Assembly (NCBI GenBank): GCA_000173115.1
Contig: ABVW01000004.1
Coordinates: 31,968 to 95,967, forward strand
From: Flavobacteria bacterium MS024-3C
GTDB taxonomy: Bacteria > Bacteroidota > Bacteroidia > Flavobacteriales > Flavobacteriaceae
DNA length: 64,000 nucleotides
Reading direction: 5' to 3'
Of the stretch, positions 46,574 to 55,977 are shown piece by piece (within the stretch, counting starts at the first letter, position 1; every line of letters begins with the position of its first letter). The notes beneath the pieces are model-generated. The model saw only the letters and a list, made by a program, of their open reading frames with translations. It was not told the origin of the DNA and ran no database searches. The translations under genes were made by a program, and so were the position numbers.

Positions 46574-47899
46574 ATGCAGTATATTCCCAATGTGGTTTTT
46601 GCCCTTATTTTAGTTGTTGGCATTGGATACTTTGCGCAAAATATTAAACAGTTAATAGCCAATATTAGATTAGGAAAAAAACCACTAGTCAAAGGAGATA
46701 AAAAAGAGCGTTTAAAAAACGTAGCCTATATAGCCTTTGGACAAAGTAAAATGTTCAAACGACCCATTTCTGGATTGTTGCACCTAGTGGTGTACCTAGG
46801 CTTTGTCATTATTAATGTAGAAGTGCTGGAAATTGTTTTGGATGGTTTGCTAGGCACCCACAGGCTTTTTTCTTTCCTAGGACCTACATATAATGTGCTC
46901 ATAGCTACTTTCGAAATTTTTGCCGCCGCAGTTGTTCTTGCAGTAGGGGTATTTTGGCTGAGGAGAAATGCTTTAAAAATAAGTCGTTTTTGGAAACCAG
47001 AAATGACTGCTTGGCCCAAAAATGACGCCAACTATATTCTCTATATTGAATGGGTGCTCATGGGGCTCTTTTTAACCATGAATGCTGCAGACTATCAATT
47101 GCAGCTCATGGACGCAGCTCATTATACTAAAGCAGGTGCATTTCCTGTAAGTAGTTTGTTGGCTCCTTTATTTGAAAACCTGTCAGAGACCAGCCTTATC
47201 TTGATTGAGCGAGGCGCTTGGTGGCTGCATATTTGCGGTATATTGTTCTTCTTAAATTATTTATATTACTCCAAGCACCTTCATATTTTATTGGCTTTTC
47301 CAAATACTTATTTTGGAAGACTCACGCCCCAAGGCCAATTTGCCCACAATGAAACAGTGGCCAAAGAAGTGGCTATGATGATGGACCCAACGGCAGATCC
47401 TTTTGCTGCGCCTGCGGCCGATGCCCCAGTACCAGAACGTTTTGGTGCCGCAGATGTTCAAGACCTCAATCAGATTCAATTGCTCAACGCCTACACCTGT
47501 ACCGAATGTGGTAGGTGTACCGATATGTGCCCAGCCAATCAGACGGGAAAAAAATTGTCTCCAAGAAAGGTTATGATGGATACCAGAGACCGTTTGGAGG
47601 AAGTAGGAAAAAATACCAAGAAGAATAAAGGTGTATTTGTCCCAGATGGAAAACAATTGTTAGGGGACTGTATTTCTGCAGAAGAATTGTGGGCTTGTAC
47701 CTCATGTAATGCCTGTGTGGAAGCTTGCCCAGTGAGTATAGATCCGCTGTCTATTATTATGGAGATGCGTCAATACCTTGTCATGGAACAATCTGCTGCT
47801 CCGCAAGCTTTAAATAATATGATGGGGAATATAGAAAACAACGGGGCTCCGTGGCCTTACAACCAACAAGATAGGCTCTTATGGGCCCAAGAAAAATAA
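46574..47899 (+). CDS. Membrane-anchored [4Fe-4S] electron-transfer protein
   Basis: 441 residues. About five hydrophobic helices in the first 260 residues (NarI-like, with several His that could hold haem), followed by a soluble part with two ferredoxin motifs, CTECGRCTDMCP and CTSCNACVEACP. This is the layout of HdrE/HdrC-type or GlpC-like electron carriers. It forms a pair with the following CCG-domain protein (4-bp gap). The electron donor is not evident; placement in an operon with MCE is conserved in flavobacteria as I recall. Confidence 0.85.
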   Translation: MQYIPNVVFALILVVGIGYFAQNIKQLIANIRLGKKPLVKGDKKERLKNVAYIAFGQSKMFKRPISGLLHLVVYLGFVIINVEVLEIVLDGLLGTHRLFSFLGPTYNVLIATFEIFAAAVVLAVGVFWLRRNALKISRFWKPEMTAWPKNDANYILYIEWVLMGLFLTMNAADYQLQLMDAAHYTKAGAFPVSSLLAPLFENLSETSLILIERGAWWLHICGILFFLNYLYYSKHLHILLAFPNTYFGRLTPQGQFAHNETVAKEVAMMMDPTADPFAAPAADAPVPERFGAADVQDLNQIQLLNAYTCTECGRCTDMCPANQTGKKLSPRKVMMDTRDRLEEVGKNTKKNKGVFVPDGKQLLGDCISAEELWACTSCNACVEACPVSIDPLSIIMEMRQYLVMEQSAAPQALNNMMGNIENNGAPWPYNQQDRLLWAQEK

Positions 47900-47903
47900 A
47901 GCT

Positions 47904-48698
47904 ATGTCTGAAAATAGAATAGAAGTTCCCACTCTAGCTGCAATGGCAGCTGCTGGGAAGGAAGCAGAAATATTATTTTGGGTGGGTTGCGCTGGAAGTT
48001 TTGACGAGCGCGCCAAAAAAATCACCAAAGCATTTGTGAAAATTCTTCACAATGCAGGGGTCTCTTTTGCGGTATTGGGTGCAGAAGAAACTTGTTCGGG
48101 AGATCCTGCTAAAAGGGCTGGAAATGAATTTTTATTTCAGATGCAGGCAGCCACTAATATTGCTACCCTAAATTCTTACGGGGTTAAAAAAGTAGTAACC
48201 GCTTGCCCACATTGCTTTAATACCTTAAAAAATGAATACCCTGCTTTGGGGGGTAACTACGAAGTAGTGCACCACACCCAATTACTTAAAGATCTTTTGG
48301 ATCAAAATAGGCTCAGTCTGGAAGGAGGCGTGTATAAAGGAAAAAAAATCACCTTTCATGACCCTTGCTATTTAGGAAGGGCCAATGGGGTGTATGAGGC
48401 GCCAAGGGAACTGATTAAAAAATTAGATGCCCAGCTCGTAGAAATGAAAAACTGCAAGGAAAAAGGCTTGTGTTGTGGTGCAGGAGGTGCTCAGATGTTT
48501 AAGGACGCAGAACCTGGAGACAAGGAAATTAATATTGTGCGAACAGAAGAGGCCCTAGAAACGCAACCAGACATAGTAGCTGCAGCCTGTCCTTTTTGTA
48601 ATACCATGATGACAGATGGGGTAAAAAACAAAGAAAAGGAAAGCAGTGTGGCGGTAATGGATATTGCTGAGCTTATTGCACAGGCTGGAGACCTTTAA
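47904..48698 (+). CDS. CCG-domain Fe-S oxidoreductase (HdrB/GlpC/LutA-like)
   Basis: 264 residues with two cysteine-rich CCG-type repeats: first around VGCAGSFDERA / TCSGDPAKR / TACPHCFNT, second around FHDPCYLGR / LCCGAGGAQMF / AACPFCNTMM. Such domains bind special Fe-S clusters in heterodisulfide-reductase-like or lactate-utilisation enzymes. It acts with the preceding membrane Fe-S protein. The substrate cannot be read from sequence. Confidence 0.88.
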   Translation: MSENRIEVPTLAAMAAAGKEAEILFWVGCAGSFDERAKKITKAFVKILHNAGVSFAVLGAEETCSGDPAKRAGNEFLFQMQAATNIATLNSYGVKKVVTACPHCFNTLKNEYPALGGNYEVVHHTQLLKDLLDQNRLSLEGGVYKGKKITFHDPCYLGRANGVYEAPRELIKKLDAQLVEMKNCKEKGLCCGAGGAQMFKDAEPGDKEINIVRTEEALETQPDIVAAACPFCNTMMTDGVKNKEKESSVAVMDIAELIAQAGDL

Positions 48699-48744
48699 TA
48701 TGACTAACAAGTCATTTTTTAAAATATTAAATATTTAATCTTTT

Positions 48745-49230
48745 ATGTTAGTCCCTTTTTCAGAATTACCAGAAGATGCTAAAATCTGGATATACCAAAG
48801 CAATAGACCTTTCACCAATGAGGAAGCGGCAGCCGTTAAAGCGGCTTGTGAATCTTTTTTATCTGGATGGACGGCCCATGGGAATGATTTGCACGCTGGG
48901 GTAGACATGCCTTATAACCGCTTTATAATCTTTGGATTAGATGCGCAGCAAGGCAGCGCATCCGGCTGCTCCATTGACAGTTCTGTTCGTTTTATTCAAA
49001 GTCTGGAAGCACAATATAGTGTTGATCTCTTGGACAAGATGAATGTGACTTACAAGCAGGGACCCCATGTGGCACACAAAACCCTGATTGATTTTAAAAA
49101 AATGGCCAAAGACCGTTCTGTTACAGGAAATACAGTTGTTTTTAATAATTTGGTTACTACCAAAGCGGAGTATGAAAATTATTGGGAAGTACCTGCAAGT
49201 GAAAGTTGGCATGGACAATTCATGAAATAG
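48745..49230 (+). CDS. Conserved 161-residue protein (often mislabelled ABC transporter ATPase)
   Basis: 161 residues, soluble. The start MLVPFSELPEDAKIWIYQSNRPFTNEE and the FLSGWTAHGNDLHAG segment match a Bacteroidota family that I recall being called ABC transporter ATPase. No Walker A, signature or Walker B motif is present, so that label cannot be right. 46 bp after the Fe-S gene and 9 bp before the GH3 gene; in the operon. Function unknown. Confidence 0.75.
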   Translation: MLVPFSELPEDAKIWIYQSNRPFTNEEAAAVKAACESFLSGWTAHGNDLHAGVDMPYNRFIIFGLDAQQGSASGCSIDSSVRFIQSLEAQYSVDLLDKMNVTYKQGPHVAHKTLIDFKKMAKDRSVTGNTVVFNNLVTTKAEYENYWEVPASESWHGQFMK

Positions 49231-49239
49231 CACCCTCAT

Positions 49240-50916
49240 ATGTTTAACACATTAAAAAACAACTTTAACCCATTGCTTTTGACGCTCATTTTTTTGAGTA
49301 GTCTCACTGCTTTAGCACAACAGTCTAAGGAAGAAGCAAGAGCACAATGGGTAGACAGTACGTATCAATCCCTTACGAATGCCCAGAAAATTGGGCAATT
49401 GTTTGTGGTGATGGTTCAAAGCAAAGCACCAGAGAAAGAATTGAAGGTATTTGAAGAGGAATTAAAAAGGCATCAGCCTGGAGGCGTGATATTTTCCTTG
49501 GGAACCCCGTATAAACAAGCCCAATTAACCAATCATTACCAGTCATTCAGCACTGTGCCACTTATGATCTCTATGGACGCAGAGTGGGGGGTAGCCATGC
49601 GATTAGATTCTGTGCCAAAGTATCCGTGGAATATGACTTTGGGGGCCATTCAGGACTTAAGCCTTCTTAGTACAATTGGTCGCCATATGGGCATGCAAGC
49701 CAAGCGCCTAGGGGTTCATATGAATTTTGCTCCAGTGGTAGATGTGAATATCAATCCAAACAATCCAATTATTGGCAACCGGTCTTTTGGATCGGATGTG
49801 CGAAGGGTATCGGCTAGGGCTTTGGCCCTTAGCCAAGGAATGAATGCAGCGGGTGTTTTTACTTGTGCCAAGCATTTTCCAGGCCATGGGGATACTTCTG
49901 TAGATTCTCATAAGGCCTTACCAGTATTGCCTTTTACTAGAGAAAGATTGGACAGTATAGAGTTGTATCCCTACAAAACACCTTTATTACAAGGCGTTCA
50001 AGGGGTCATGGTAGCGCATTTAGATGTGCCTGTACTCACTGGTGAACCCGGTTTGCCGGTCTCTTTATCTCATAAAGTAACCACTGGATTACTGCAAAAA
50101 GAACTAAATTTTAAAGGGCTTGTTTTTACAGATGCCCTAAATATGAAAGGGGCCTCTGATTTTTCTCCTGATGGAGATGTGTCTTTAAAAGCTTTACTGG
50201 CTGGAAATGACGTACTGGTGATTCCTAATGATTTGGGACTTTCCATTGCGCATTTGTCAGAAGCACTAAAAAAAGGAGTGCTAACAGAGGCTAGGTTGGC
50301 CTATTCGGTAAAAAAAATATTGGCTGCTAAGTATGATTTGGGCCTTAATCAATACAGTCCTGTCCAGCTCAATGGACTCACCAAAGACCTAAACCAACCC
50401 ATTTATAAGCAGACCATTGATAAGGCATATGCCCAAGCGGCCACTTATGTCTATCAAACAGATACGGCACCTATTGTTTTAAAACCTTCAGATAAAGTGG
50501 CTTTTGTAGCCTTTGGAGAAGCCTCTCCTGCGGTTTTTAAAGAAGCCCTTCAGTCTTTTGGCGCTCAGGCGGTGGCTGTGTCTGATTTAAAAAATGGGGT
50601 CCAAGCTTTAAAAACATTTGATTATGTGGTGGTAGGCCACCATAGGTCTATGGAGACTGCTTATAAAGCCCATAGATTTTCTCCAGAGGAAGTCGCTCTT
50701 TTAAAAGACATTAACGCATTGTCCAATACCACTATTTTGGCTGTTTTTACAAAGCCTTATGCGGTATTAGATATTCCATTTATAAAAGAAATTCCCCTGC
50801 TGTTTTTTGGGTACCAAAATGCACCTCAAATCCAGCAATATGCCGCTCAAGTTCTTTATGGAAAAAAGGTGGCGCTTGGTGTATTGCCAGTTTCTTTAAA
50901 AGGAATTAAACATTAG
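49240..50916 (+). CDS. Glycoside hydrolase family 3, NagZ-like beta-N-acetylhexosaminidase
   Basis: 558 residues with a signal peptide (ends SLTALAQQ). The NagZ-type general acid dyad is in KHFPGHGDTSVDSHKALP (about residue 210), and the nucleophile Asp in VFTDALNMKGAS (about residue 300). A C-terminal GH3 sandwich-like domain follows. It cleaves GlcNAc-containing linkages, fitting peptidoglycan turnover alongside the amidase of the same operon. Unlike many flavobacterial relatives it has no fused beta-lactamase domain. bshA begins 3 bp after its stop. Confidence 0.9.
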   Translation: MFNTLKNNFNPLLLTLIFLSSLTALAQQSKEEARAQWVDSTYQSLTNAQKIGQLFVVMVQSKAPEKELKVFEEELKRHQPGGVIFSLGTPYKQAQLTNHYQSFSTVPLMISMDAEWGVAMRLDSVPKYPWNMTLGAIQDLSLLSTIGRHMGMQAKRLGVHMNFAPVVDVNINPNNPIIGNRSFGSDVRRVSARALALSQGMNAAGVFTCAKHFPGHGDTSVDSHKALPVLPFTRERLDSIELYPYKTPLLQGVQGVMVAHLDVPVLTGEPGLPVSLSHKVTTGLLQKELNFKGLVFTDALNMKGASDFSPDGDVSLKALLAGNDVLVIPNDLGLSIAHLSEALKKGVLTEARLAYSVKKILAAKYDLGLNQYSPVQLNGLTKDLNQPIYKQTIDKAYAQAATYVYQTDTAPIVLKPSDKVAFVAFGEASPAVFKEALQSFGAQAVAVSDLKNGVQALKTFDYVVVGHHRSMETAYKAHRFSPEEVALLKDINALSNTTILAVFTKPYAVLDIPFIKEIPLLFFGYQNAPQIQQYAAQVLYGKKVALGVLPVSLKGIKH

Positions 50917-50919
50917 ATT

Positions 50920-52062
50920 ATGAAAATTGCCATTGTATGTTACCCCACTTTTGGTGGGAGCGGTGTTGTTGCTACTGAATTGGGTATAGCCCTAGCCAAT
51001 AGAGGGCACGAAATTCATTTTGTGACCTATAAGCAGCCGGTTCGGCTTGAATTATTAAATGCAAACATTCATTTTCATGAAGTACATGTGCCTGAATACG
51101 CGTTGTTTCATTACCAACCTTATGAATTGGCGCTGTCTAGTAAATTGGTAGACACTGTGAAAATGTATGGCATTGAAGTGCTTCATGTGCATTATGCTAT
51201 TCCACACGCTTATGCGGGCTATATGGCCAAGCAAATGCTAGCCAAAGAGGGTATTTATATTCCAATGATTACCACCCTACACGGTACAGACATTACTCTA
51301 GTGGGTAAGCATCCTTTTTATAAGCCAGCGGTTACTTTCAGTATTAATGAATCTGATGTGGTCACGGCTGTGTCTGATAGTTTAAAAAAAGACACCCTAG
51401 AACTTTTTGACATTAAAAATGAGATTGAGGTTATTCCTAATTTTATTGATACTAAGAAGTATGCCCATGATTACACAGATTGTCAGCGTTCCTTAATGGC
51501 TCAAGACCACGAGCGAATTGTGACGCATATCTCTAATTTTAGAAAAGTAAAACGCATTGCAGATGTGGTGGCTATTTTTCATAAAATCCAAGAACGCATC
51601 CCAGCAAAACTTGTGATGGTAGGTGAGGGGCCAGAAAGAGAAAAAGCAGAAATTCAATGTGAGGCCCTTGGCATAACAGACAAAGTGTTGTTTTTGGGAA
51701 ACAGCAATGAAATTGACCGTATTTTATGTTTTTCAGACCTCTTTTTATTGCCTTCTGAGTCGGAGAGTTTTGGTTTGGCAGCCCTGGAGGCAATGGTCAA
51801 CGAAGTGCCTGTAATTTCCAGCAATACAGGGGGTATTCCAGAAGTGAATATTCATGGACAGACTGGTTTCTTGAGTCCTGTAGGTGCGGTAGATGAAATG
51901 GCTGAGAATGCGCTGGCCATTCTTCAAGATCCAGAGGTCTTGGCACAGTTTAAAAAACGTGCTGTACAAGCAGCTCAGAAGTTCGACATTACCAATATTT
52001 TACCTTTATATGAAGCGGTCTATGAAAAGGCCTTTGCTTCTAGAAAGACCATGTCTCTTTAA
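50920..52062 (+). CDS. bshA: N-acetyl-alpha-D-glucosaminyl L-malate synthase BshA
   Basis: 380 residues. GT4 glycosyltransferase with the highly specific start MKIAIVCYPTFGGSGVVATE and the C-terminal E-x7-E site in PSESESFGLAALEAM. It joins GlcNAc from UDP-GlcNAc to L-malate, the first step of bacillithiol synthesis. The other bsh genes are not in the window. Last gene of the amidase-to-bshA operon. Confidence 0.95.
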   Translation: MKIAIVCYPTFGGSGVVATELGIALANRGHEIHFVTYKQPVRLELLNANIHFHEVHVPEYALFHYQPYELALSSKLVDTVKMYGIEVLHVHYAIPHAYAGYMAKQMLAKEGIYIPMITTLHGTDITLVGKHPFYKPAVTFSINESDVVTAVSDSLKKDTLELFDIKNEIEVIPNFIDTKKYAHDYTDCQRSLMAQDHERIVTHISNFRKVKRIADVVAIFHKIQERIPAKLVMVGEGPEREKAEIQCEALGITDKVLFLGNSNEIDRILCFSDLFLLPSESESFGLAALEAMVNEVPVISSNTGGIPEVNIHGQTGFLSPVGAVDEMAENALAILQDPEVLAQFKKRAVQAAQKFDITNILPLYEAVYEKAFASRKTMSL

Positions 52063-52092
52063 ATGGGCCTTAAAGACCCTCATTTTTTAGGG

Positions 52093-53379
52093 CTATAATT
52101 GTCCGTCTGCTCTTGTGCTAAAAGCTTCTTTTACTTTGTAAATAACGCCCTTTGCTGTTGTGTAAATGCGCCAATCAACTGCTAAAAGTTCTTTGTGAGG
52201 AACACATAAAACAATGGCTTTGTAGCCCATTTTTTTTGGTGCTTTAATTAGTGAAACGCCATAACTGTTTAAAGCAGCTTCTTTGTCTGCTACGGGGTCA
52301 TAGACGCTTATTTTAGCTCCAAAGGAATTTAGCGCGTTGTAAACACTCATGACGCCTGTATTTCTGACATCTGGACAATTCTCTTTAAAGGAAAAACCCA
52401 CCAATAACACTTCTGTGCCGGGCATCCCTATTTTTATTAAGGCCAGCATCTGAAGGACCTGATTGGCTACAAAGGCGCCCATTTCATTATTGAGTTTTCT
52501 ACCAGCTAAAATTACTTTGGGATCATGTCCCACGAGTTTTGCTTTAGTGGCCAAATAATAGGGGTCTACACCAATACAATGGCCTCCTACTAAACCTGGA
52601 CTAAAAGGCATAAAGTTCCATTTGGTGGCTGCTGCTTTGAGAACCTCATGGGTGTTTAAACCCATTTTACTAAAAACTATGGCCAATTCATTTACAAAGG
52701 CAATATTGAGGTCTCTTTGTGCATTCTCTATTACTTTAGCAGCTTCTGCAACGGAAATGCTGGGTGCTTTGTAAGTGCCAGCCTCAATTACAGTGGCGTA
52801 AACCTGATCTATGATAGCTGCAGACGCTGGGCTACAGCCTGAGGTAATTTTAAGGATGTCTTTGAGTTTTCTATTTTTATCGCCTGGATTTATTCGCTCG
52901 GGTGAATAACCTAAATAAAAATCTTCTTTCCCTTTTAAACCACTGCATTGCTCTAATATGGGTTGGCAAATACCTTCAGTGGCTCCGGGGTACACTGTAG
53001 ATTCATACACCACATAGTCTCCTTTTTTAAGATAGGACCCTAGACCTGCTGAAGCTTTTTCTAATAAGCTAAAATCTGGTTCGTTGTCTTTAGTGACTGG
53101 CGTAGGCACACAAACAATATAAAAATTTACAGGGGCCAAATATTTTGGATCTGAGGAGCAGTACAATCCGTTCTTCTCGCTGTCAATTGTTTTTACGACA
53201 GCTTTTAGGCTTTCTTTAGATACCTCAAAAGTGGGATCTGAAAACGCCCTGATTTGTGCTACCCTTTGCATATTTAGGTCAAAACCTACCACAGAAAATT
53301 TTTCTGCCAGTAGTGTTGCTAAGGGGAGGCCAACATAACCTAGACCTACAACACCAATTTTAAATTTAGGTTCAGACAT
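52093..53379 (-). CDS. Nucleotide-sugar dehydrogenase (UDP-HexNAc dehydrogenase, VipA/TviB-like)
   Basis: 428 residues. NAD-binding VVGLGYVGLPLATLLAEKF at the start, catalytic cysteine in GGHCIGVDPYYL (about residue 263), and a C-terminal UDP-binding domain (GFSFKENCPDVRNT). The pattern fits the branch that oxidises UDP-N-acetyl hexosamines to uronic acids for capsule or O-antigen. Last of three leftward sugar-precursor genes, 12 bp after the stop of the Ugd-type dehydrogenase. Confidence 0.88.
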   Translation of the reverse strand: MSEPKFKIGVVGLGYVGLPLATLLAEKFSVVGFDLNMQRVAQIRAFSDPTFEVSKESLKAVVKTIDSEKNGLYCSSDPKYLAPVNFYIVCVPTPVTKDNEPDFSLLEKASAGLGSYLKKGDYVVYESTVYPGATEGICQPILEQCSGLKGKEDFYLGYSPERINPGDKNRKLKDILKITSGCSPASAAIIDQVYATVIEAGTYKAPSISVAEAAKVIENAQRDLNIAFVNELAIVFSKMGLNTHEVLKAAATKWNFMPFSPGLVGGHCIGVDPYYLATKAKLVGHDPKVILAGRKLNNEMGAFVANQVLQMLALIKIGMPGTEVLLVGFSFKENCPDVRNTGVMSVYNALNSFGAKISVYDPVADKEAALNSYGVSLIKAPKKMGYKAIVLCVPHKELLAVDWRIYTTAKGVIYKVKEAFSTRADGQL

Positions 53380-53391
53380 AGGAATTTAGCG

Positions 53392-54720
53392 TTATTTTTT
53401 TCCGATCTGATAGTATTCAAAGCCTCTCTTCTGCATTTCAATGTCAGAATATTGGTTTCTACCATCAAAGACAATAGGGTCTTGTAAGGCTGTTTTTATA
53501 GCGTCAAAATCAGGTGCTCTAAAGGTTTTCCACTCAGTGAGTAAGATCATGGCATGGGCATTTTCTAGTGCTTCATACTTATTTGTGGTGTACCTGACGT
53601 TTGGGGTGTCTTTTAAATAATAGTGTTGGGCTTCTTCCATTGCTTTTGGATCAAAAGCTTGAATTTTAGCTCCTCTTTTAACGAGATCTTTAATAATATA
53701 AATGGCCGGAGCCTCACGCATGTCATCTGTTTCTGGTTTAAAAGCCAAGCCCCAAACAGCAAAGGTTTTCCCGCTGAGATCTGCGCCAAAACGGGCCACT
53801 ACTTTTTTAGCGATCACCATTTTTTGACTTTCATTAACAGCTTCTACGGCACCAATTAATCTTGCGTCATAGCCGTTTTCTAAAGCTGTTTTTCTAAGTG
53901 CCTTTACATCCTTAGGGAAACAAGAACCGCCATAACCACTTCCTGGATAAATAAAACTATACCCAATTCTGCTGTCAGAGCCAATTCCTATCCTCACTTT
54001 ATTTACGTCTGCACCTACCAATTCACAAATATTAGCGACCTCATTCATGAAAGATATTTTAGTGGCTAACATGGCATTGGCCACATACTTAGTCATTTCT
54101 GCGGAACGTACATCCATAGTAATGAGTCTGTCCATACTACTTCTGAAAAAAGGCATATACAACTTACGCATTACTTCACAAGCCTCCGGGTCTTCTGCAC
54201 CAATTACCACGCGATCTGGTTTCATGAAATCTGCAATGGCGTCGCCTTCTTTTAAAAACTCAGGATTAGATACTACAGAAAAACTGATATTTTCTCCCCT
54301 AAGGTCTAGTGCCTCTTGAATGGCATTCCTCACTTTGTCTGCTGTTCCAACAGGTACGGTAGATTTGTCTACTATGATCAGTGGTTTTGTCATGTGCGTA
54401 CCAATGCTCTTGGCTACTTGTAGAACATACTGTAAATCTGCTGCACCGTCTTCTCCCATGGGAGTTCCTACAGCTATAAATGCCACATCTGTAGTGGGTA
54501 ATTGTGCGGCTATATCGGTAGAAAAATGTAAACTATTGTTCTCTACATTTCGCTTCACCATGGCTTCTAAACCTGGCTCATAAATAGGAATAACCCCATT
54601 CTTTAAGTGATCAATTTTTTGTTGGTCTATGTCTATACAATGTACTTTGTTTCCCATTTCTGCAAAACAAGTTCCACTAACTAATCCAACGTATCCGGTT
54701 CCTATAACTGTTAAGTTCAT
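53392..54720 (-). CDS. ugd: UDP-glucose 6-dehydrogenase
   Basis: 442 residues. NAD-binding VIGTGYVGLVSGTCFAEMG at the start; catalytic cysteine in GYGGSCFPKDV (about residue 258); C-terminal FKPETDDMREAP. It converts UDP-glucose to UDP-glucuronate, which the product of the next gene upstream would epimerise. Middle gene of the leftward cluster. Confidence 0.94.
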   Translation of the reverse strand: MNLTVIGTGYVGLVSGTCFAEMGNKVHCIDIDQQKIDHLKNGVIPIYEPGLEAMVKRNVENNSLHFSTDIAAQLPTTDVAFIAVGTPMGEDGAADLQYVLQVAKSIGTHMTKPLIIVDKSTVPVGTADKVRNAIQEALDLRGENISFSVVSNPEFLKEGDAIADFMKPDRVVIGAEDPEACEVMRKLYMPFFRSSMDRLITMDVRSAEMTKYVANAMLATKISFMNEVANICELVGADVNKVRIGIGSDSRIGYSFIYPGSGYGGSCFPKDVKALRKTALENGYDARLIGAVEAVNESQKMVIAKKVVARFGADLSGKTFAVWGLAFKPETDDMREAPAIYIIKDLVKRGAKIQAFDPKAMEEAQHYYLKDTPNVRYTTNKYEALENAHAMILLTEWKTFRAPDFDAIKTALQDPIVFDGRNQYSDIEMQKRGFEYYQIGKK

Positions 54721-54773
54721 TTTATATTTGGGTGTTATTGGGGCAAATGTAACACTTTGAAAAAGTACTGCCC

Positions 54774-55802
54774 TTATGCTATTTTATAATATTCTTTATA
54801 CCAATCTATAAACTGTTTAATACCCTCTTTTACAGGGGTATTTGGATGGTAATTATAATCTTTTTCTAAGCCGCTGACGTCTGCCCATGTTTTGGCTACA
54901 TCTCCAGCTTGCATGGGCTGGAGGTTTTTTATGGCTTTTTTCCCTAATGCTTCTTCTATGGCTTCAATAAATTCTGTGAGTGCCACCGGACTACTGTTGC
55001 CAATATTATACAGTTTGTAATAGGCATTTGCTTTTTCTCTATCCCCAGTGTATTCGTTAATGATGGTGGTTACCCCTTTGCAAATATCATCTATATAGGT
55101 AAAGTCCCTAGACATATTTCCCTGGTTAAACACCGCTATTGGATGGTCTTCTAGCATGGCTTTAGTAAATAAAAACAAGGCCATATCTGGTCTTCCCCAT
55201 GGGCCATAGACTGTAAAAAAGCGAAGGCCTGTAGTACAAAAGCCATACAAATGGCTGTAGGTATGGGCCATGAGTTCGTTACTTTTTTTAGAAGCAGCAT
55301 AAAGGCTAATAGGTCTGTCTACCTGCTGTTCTGTACTAAAAGGAATGTCTTCATTTAAGCCATATACTGAAGAAGAACTGGCATAAACCAAATGTTTAAC
55401 GCTGTGGTGTCTGCAGGCTTCTAAGATATTTAAATAGCCTACAATATTGCTGTCTATATAGGTTTCAGGGTTTTCAATGCTGTATCTCACACCCGCTTGT
55501 GCAGCCAAATTACAGACTACATCAAATGATTGGTTAGCAAACAAACTCGGAAGATTTTCTCGGTCCTCAATGTTAAGTTTTACAAAACTAAATTTTTGAT
55601 TTTTATGGGTCTTTATCGTTTCGTTGTATGGCAATTCTGAGGCATTTGGAATGCCCAATGCTTCTAGTCTTGCGTATTTTAAGCCCAGTTCATAGTAGTC
55701 ATTTATATTGTCTAATCCCACTACTGAGTGGCCTTCCGACAATAACTGTTGGCACACATGAAAACCAATAAACCCTGCGGCTCCTGTAACTAATATATTC
55801 AT
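54774..55802 (-). CDS. UDP-glucuronate 4-epimerase (SDR family)
   Basis: 342 residues. SDR glycine motif TGAAGFIGFHVCQQL and catalytic YAASK (about residue 165). The DNINDYYELGLKYARL segment is typical of UDP-glucuronate/galacturonate epimerases. It is first in the leftward three-gene set with Ugd and the UDP-HexNAc dehydrogenase, which together supply acidic sugars for surface polysaccharide. Confidence 0.9.
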   Translation of the reverse strand: MNILVTGAAGFIGFHVCQQLLSEGHSVVGLDNINDYYELGLKYARLEALGIPNASELPYNETIKTHKNQKFSFVKLNIEDRENLPSLFANQSFDVVCNLAAQAGVRYSIENPETYIDSNIVGYLNILEACRHHSVKHLVYASSSSVYGLNEDIPFSTEQQVDRPISLYAASKKSNELMAHTYSHLYGFCTTGLRFFTVYGPWGRPDMALFLFTKAMLEDHPIAVFNQGNMSRDFTYIDDICKGVTTIINEYTGDREKANAYYKLYNIGNSSPVALTEFIEAIEEALGKKAIKNLQPMQAGDVAKTWADVSGLEKDYNYHPNTPVKEGIKQFIDWYKEYYKIA

Positions 55803-55977
55803 TCCTTGTATTTGAAAGACAATTAAAGTCCTTTCTAGCAGCTGTAAAATTACAAAAAAAATAGGGGGTTGCGCTTACTTAGTTTTTGTGTTATTCTCGC
55901 TTTAATATTTTCAATTTGAATCTTGTTTATATGTAATTTTAACCCTATATTCTAACGAGGCTCTTGGCCTATTTTTT

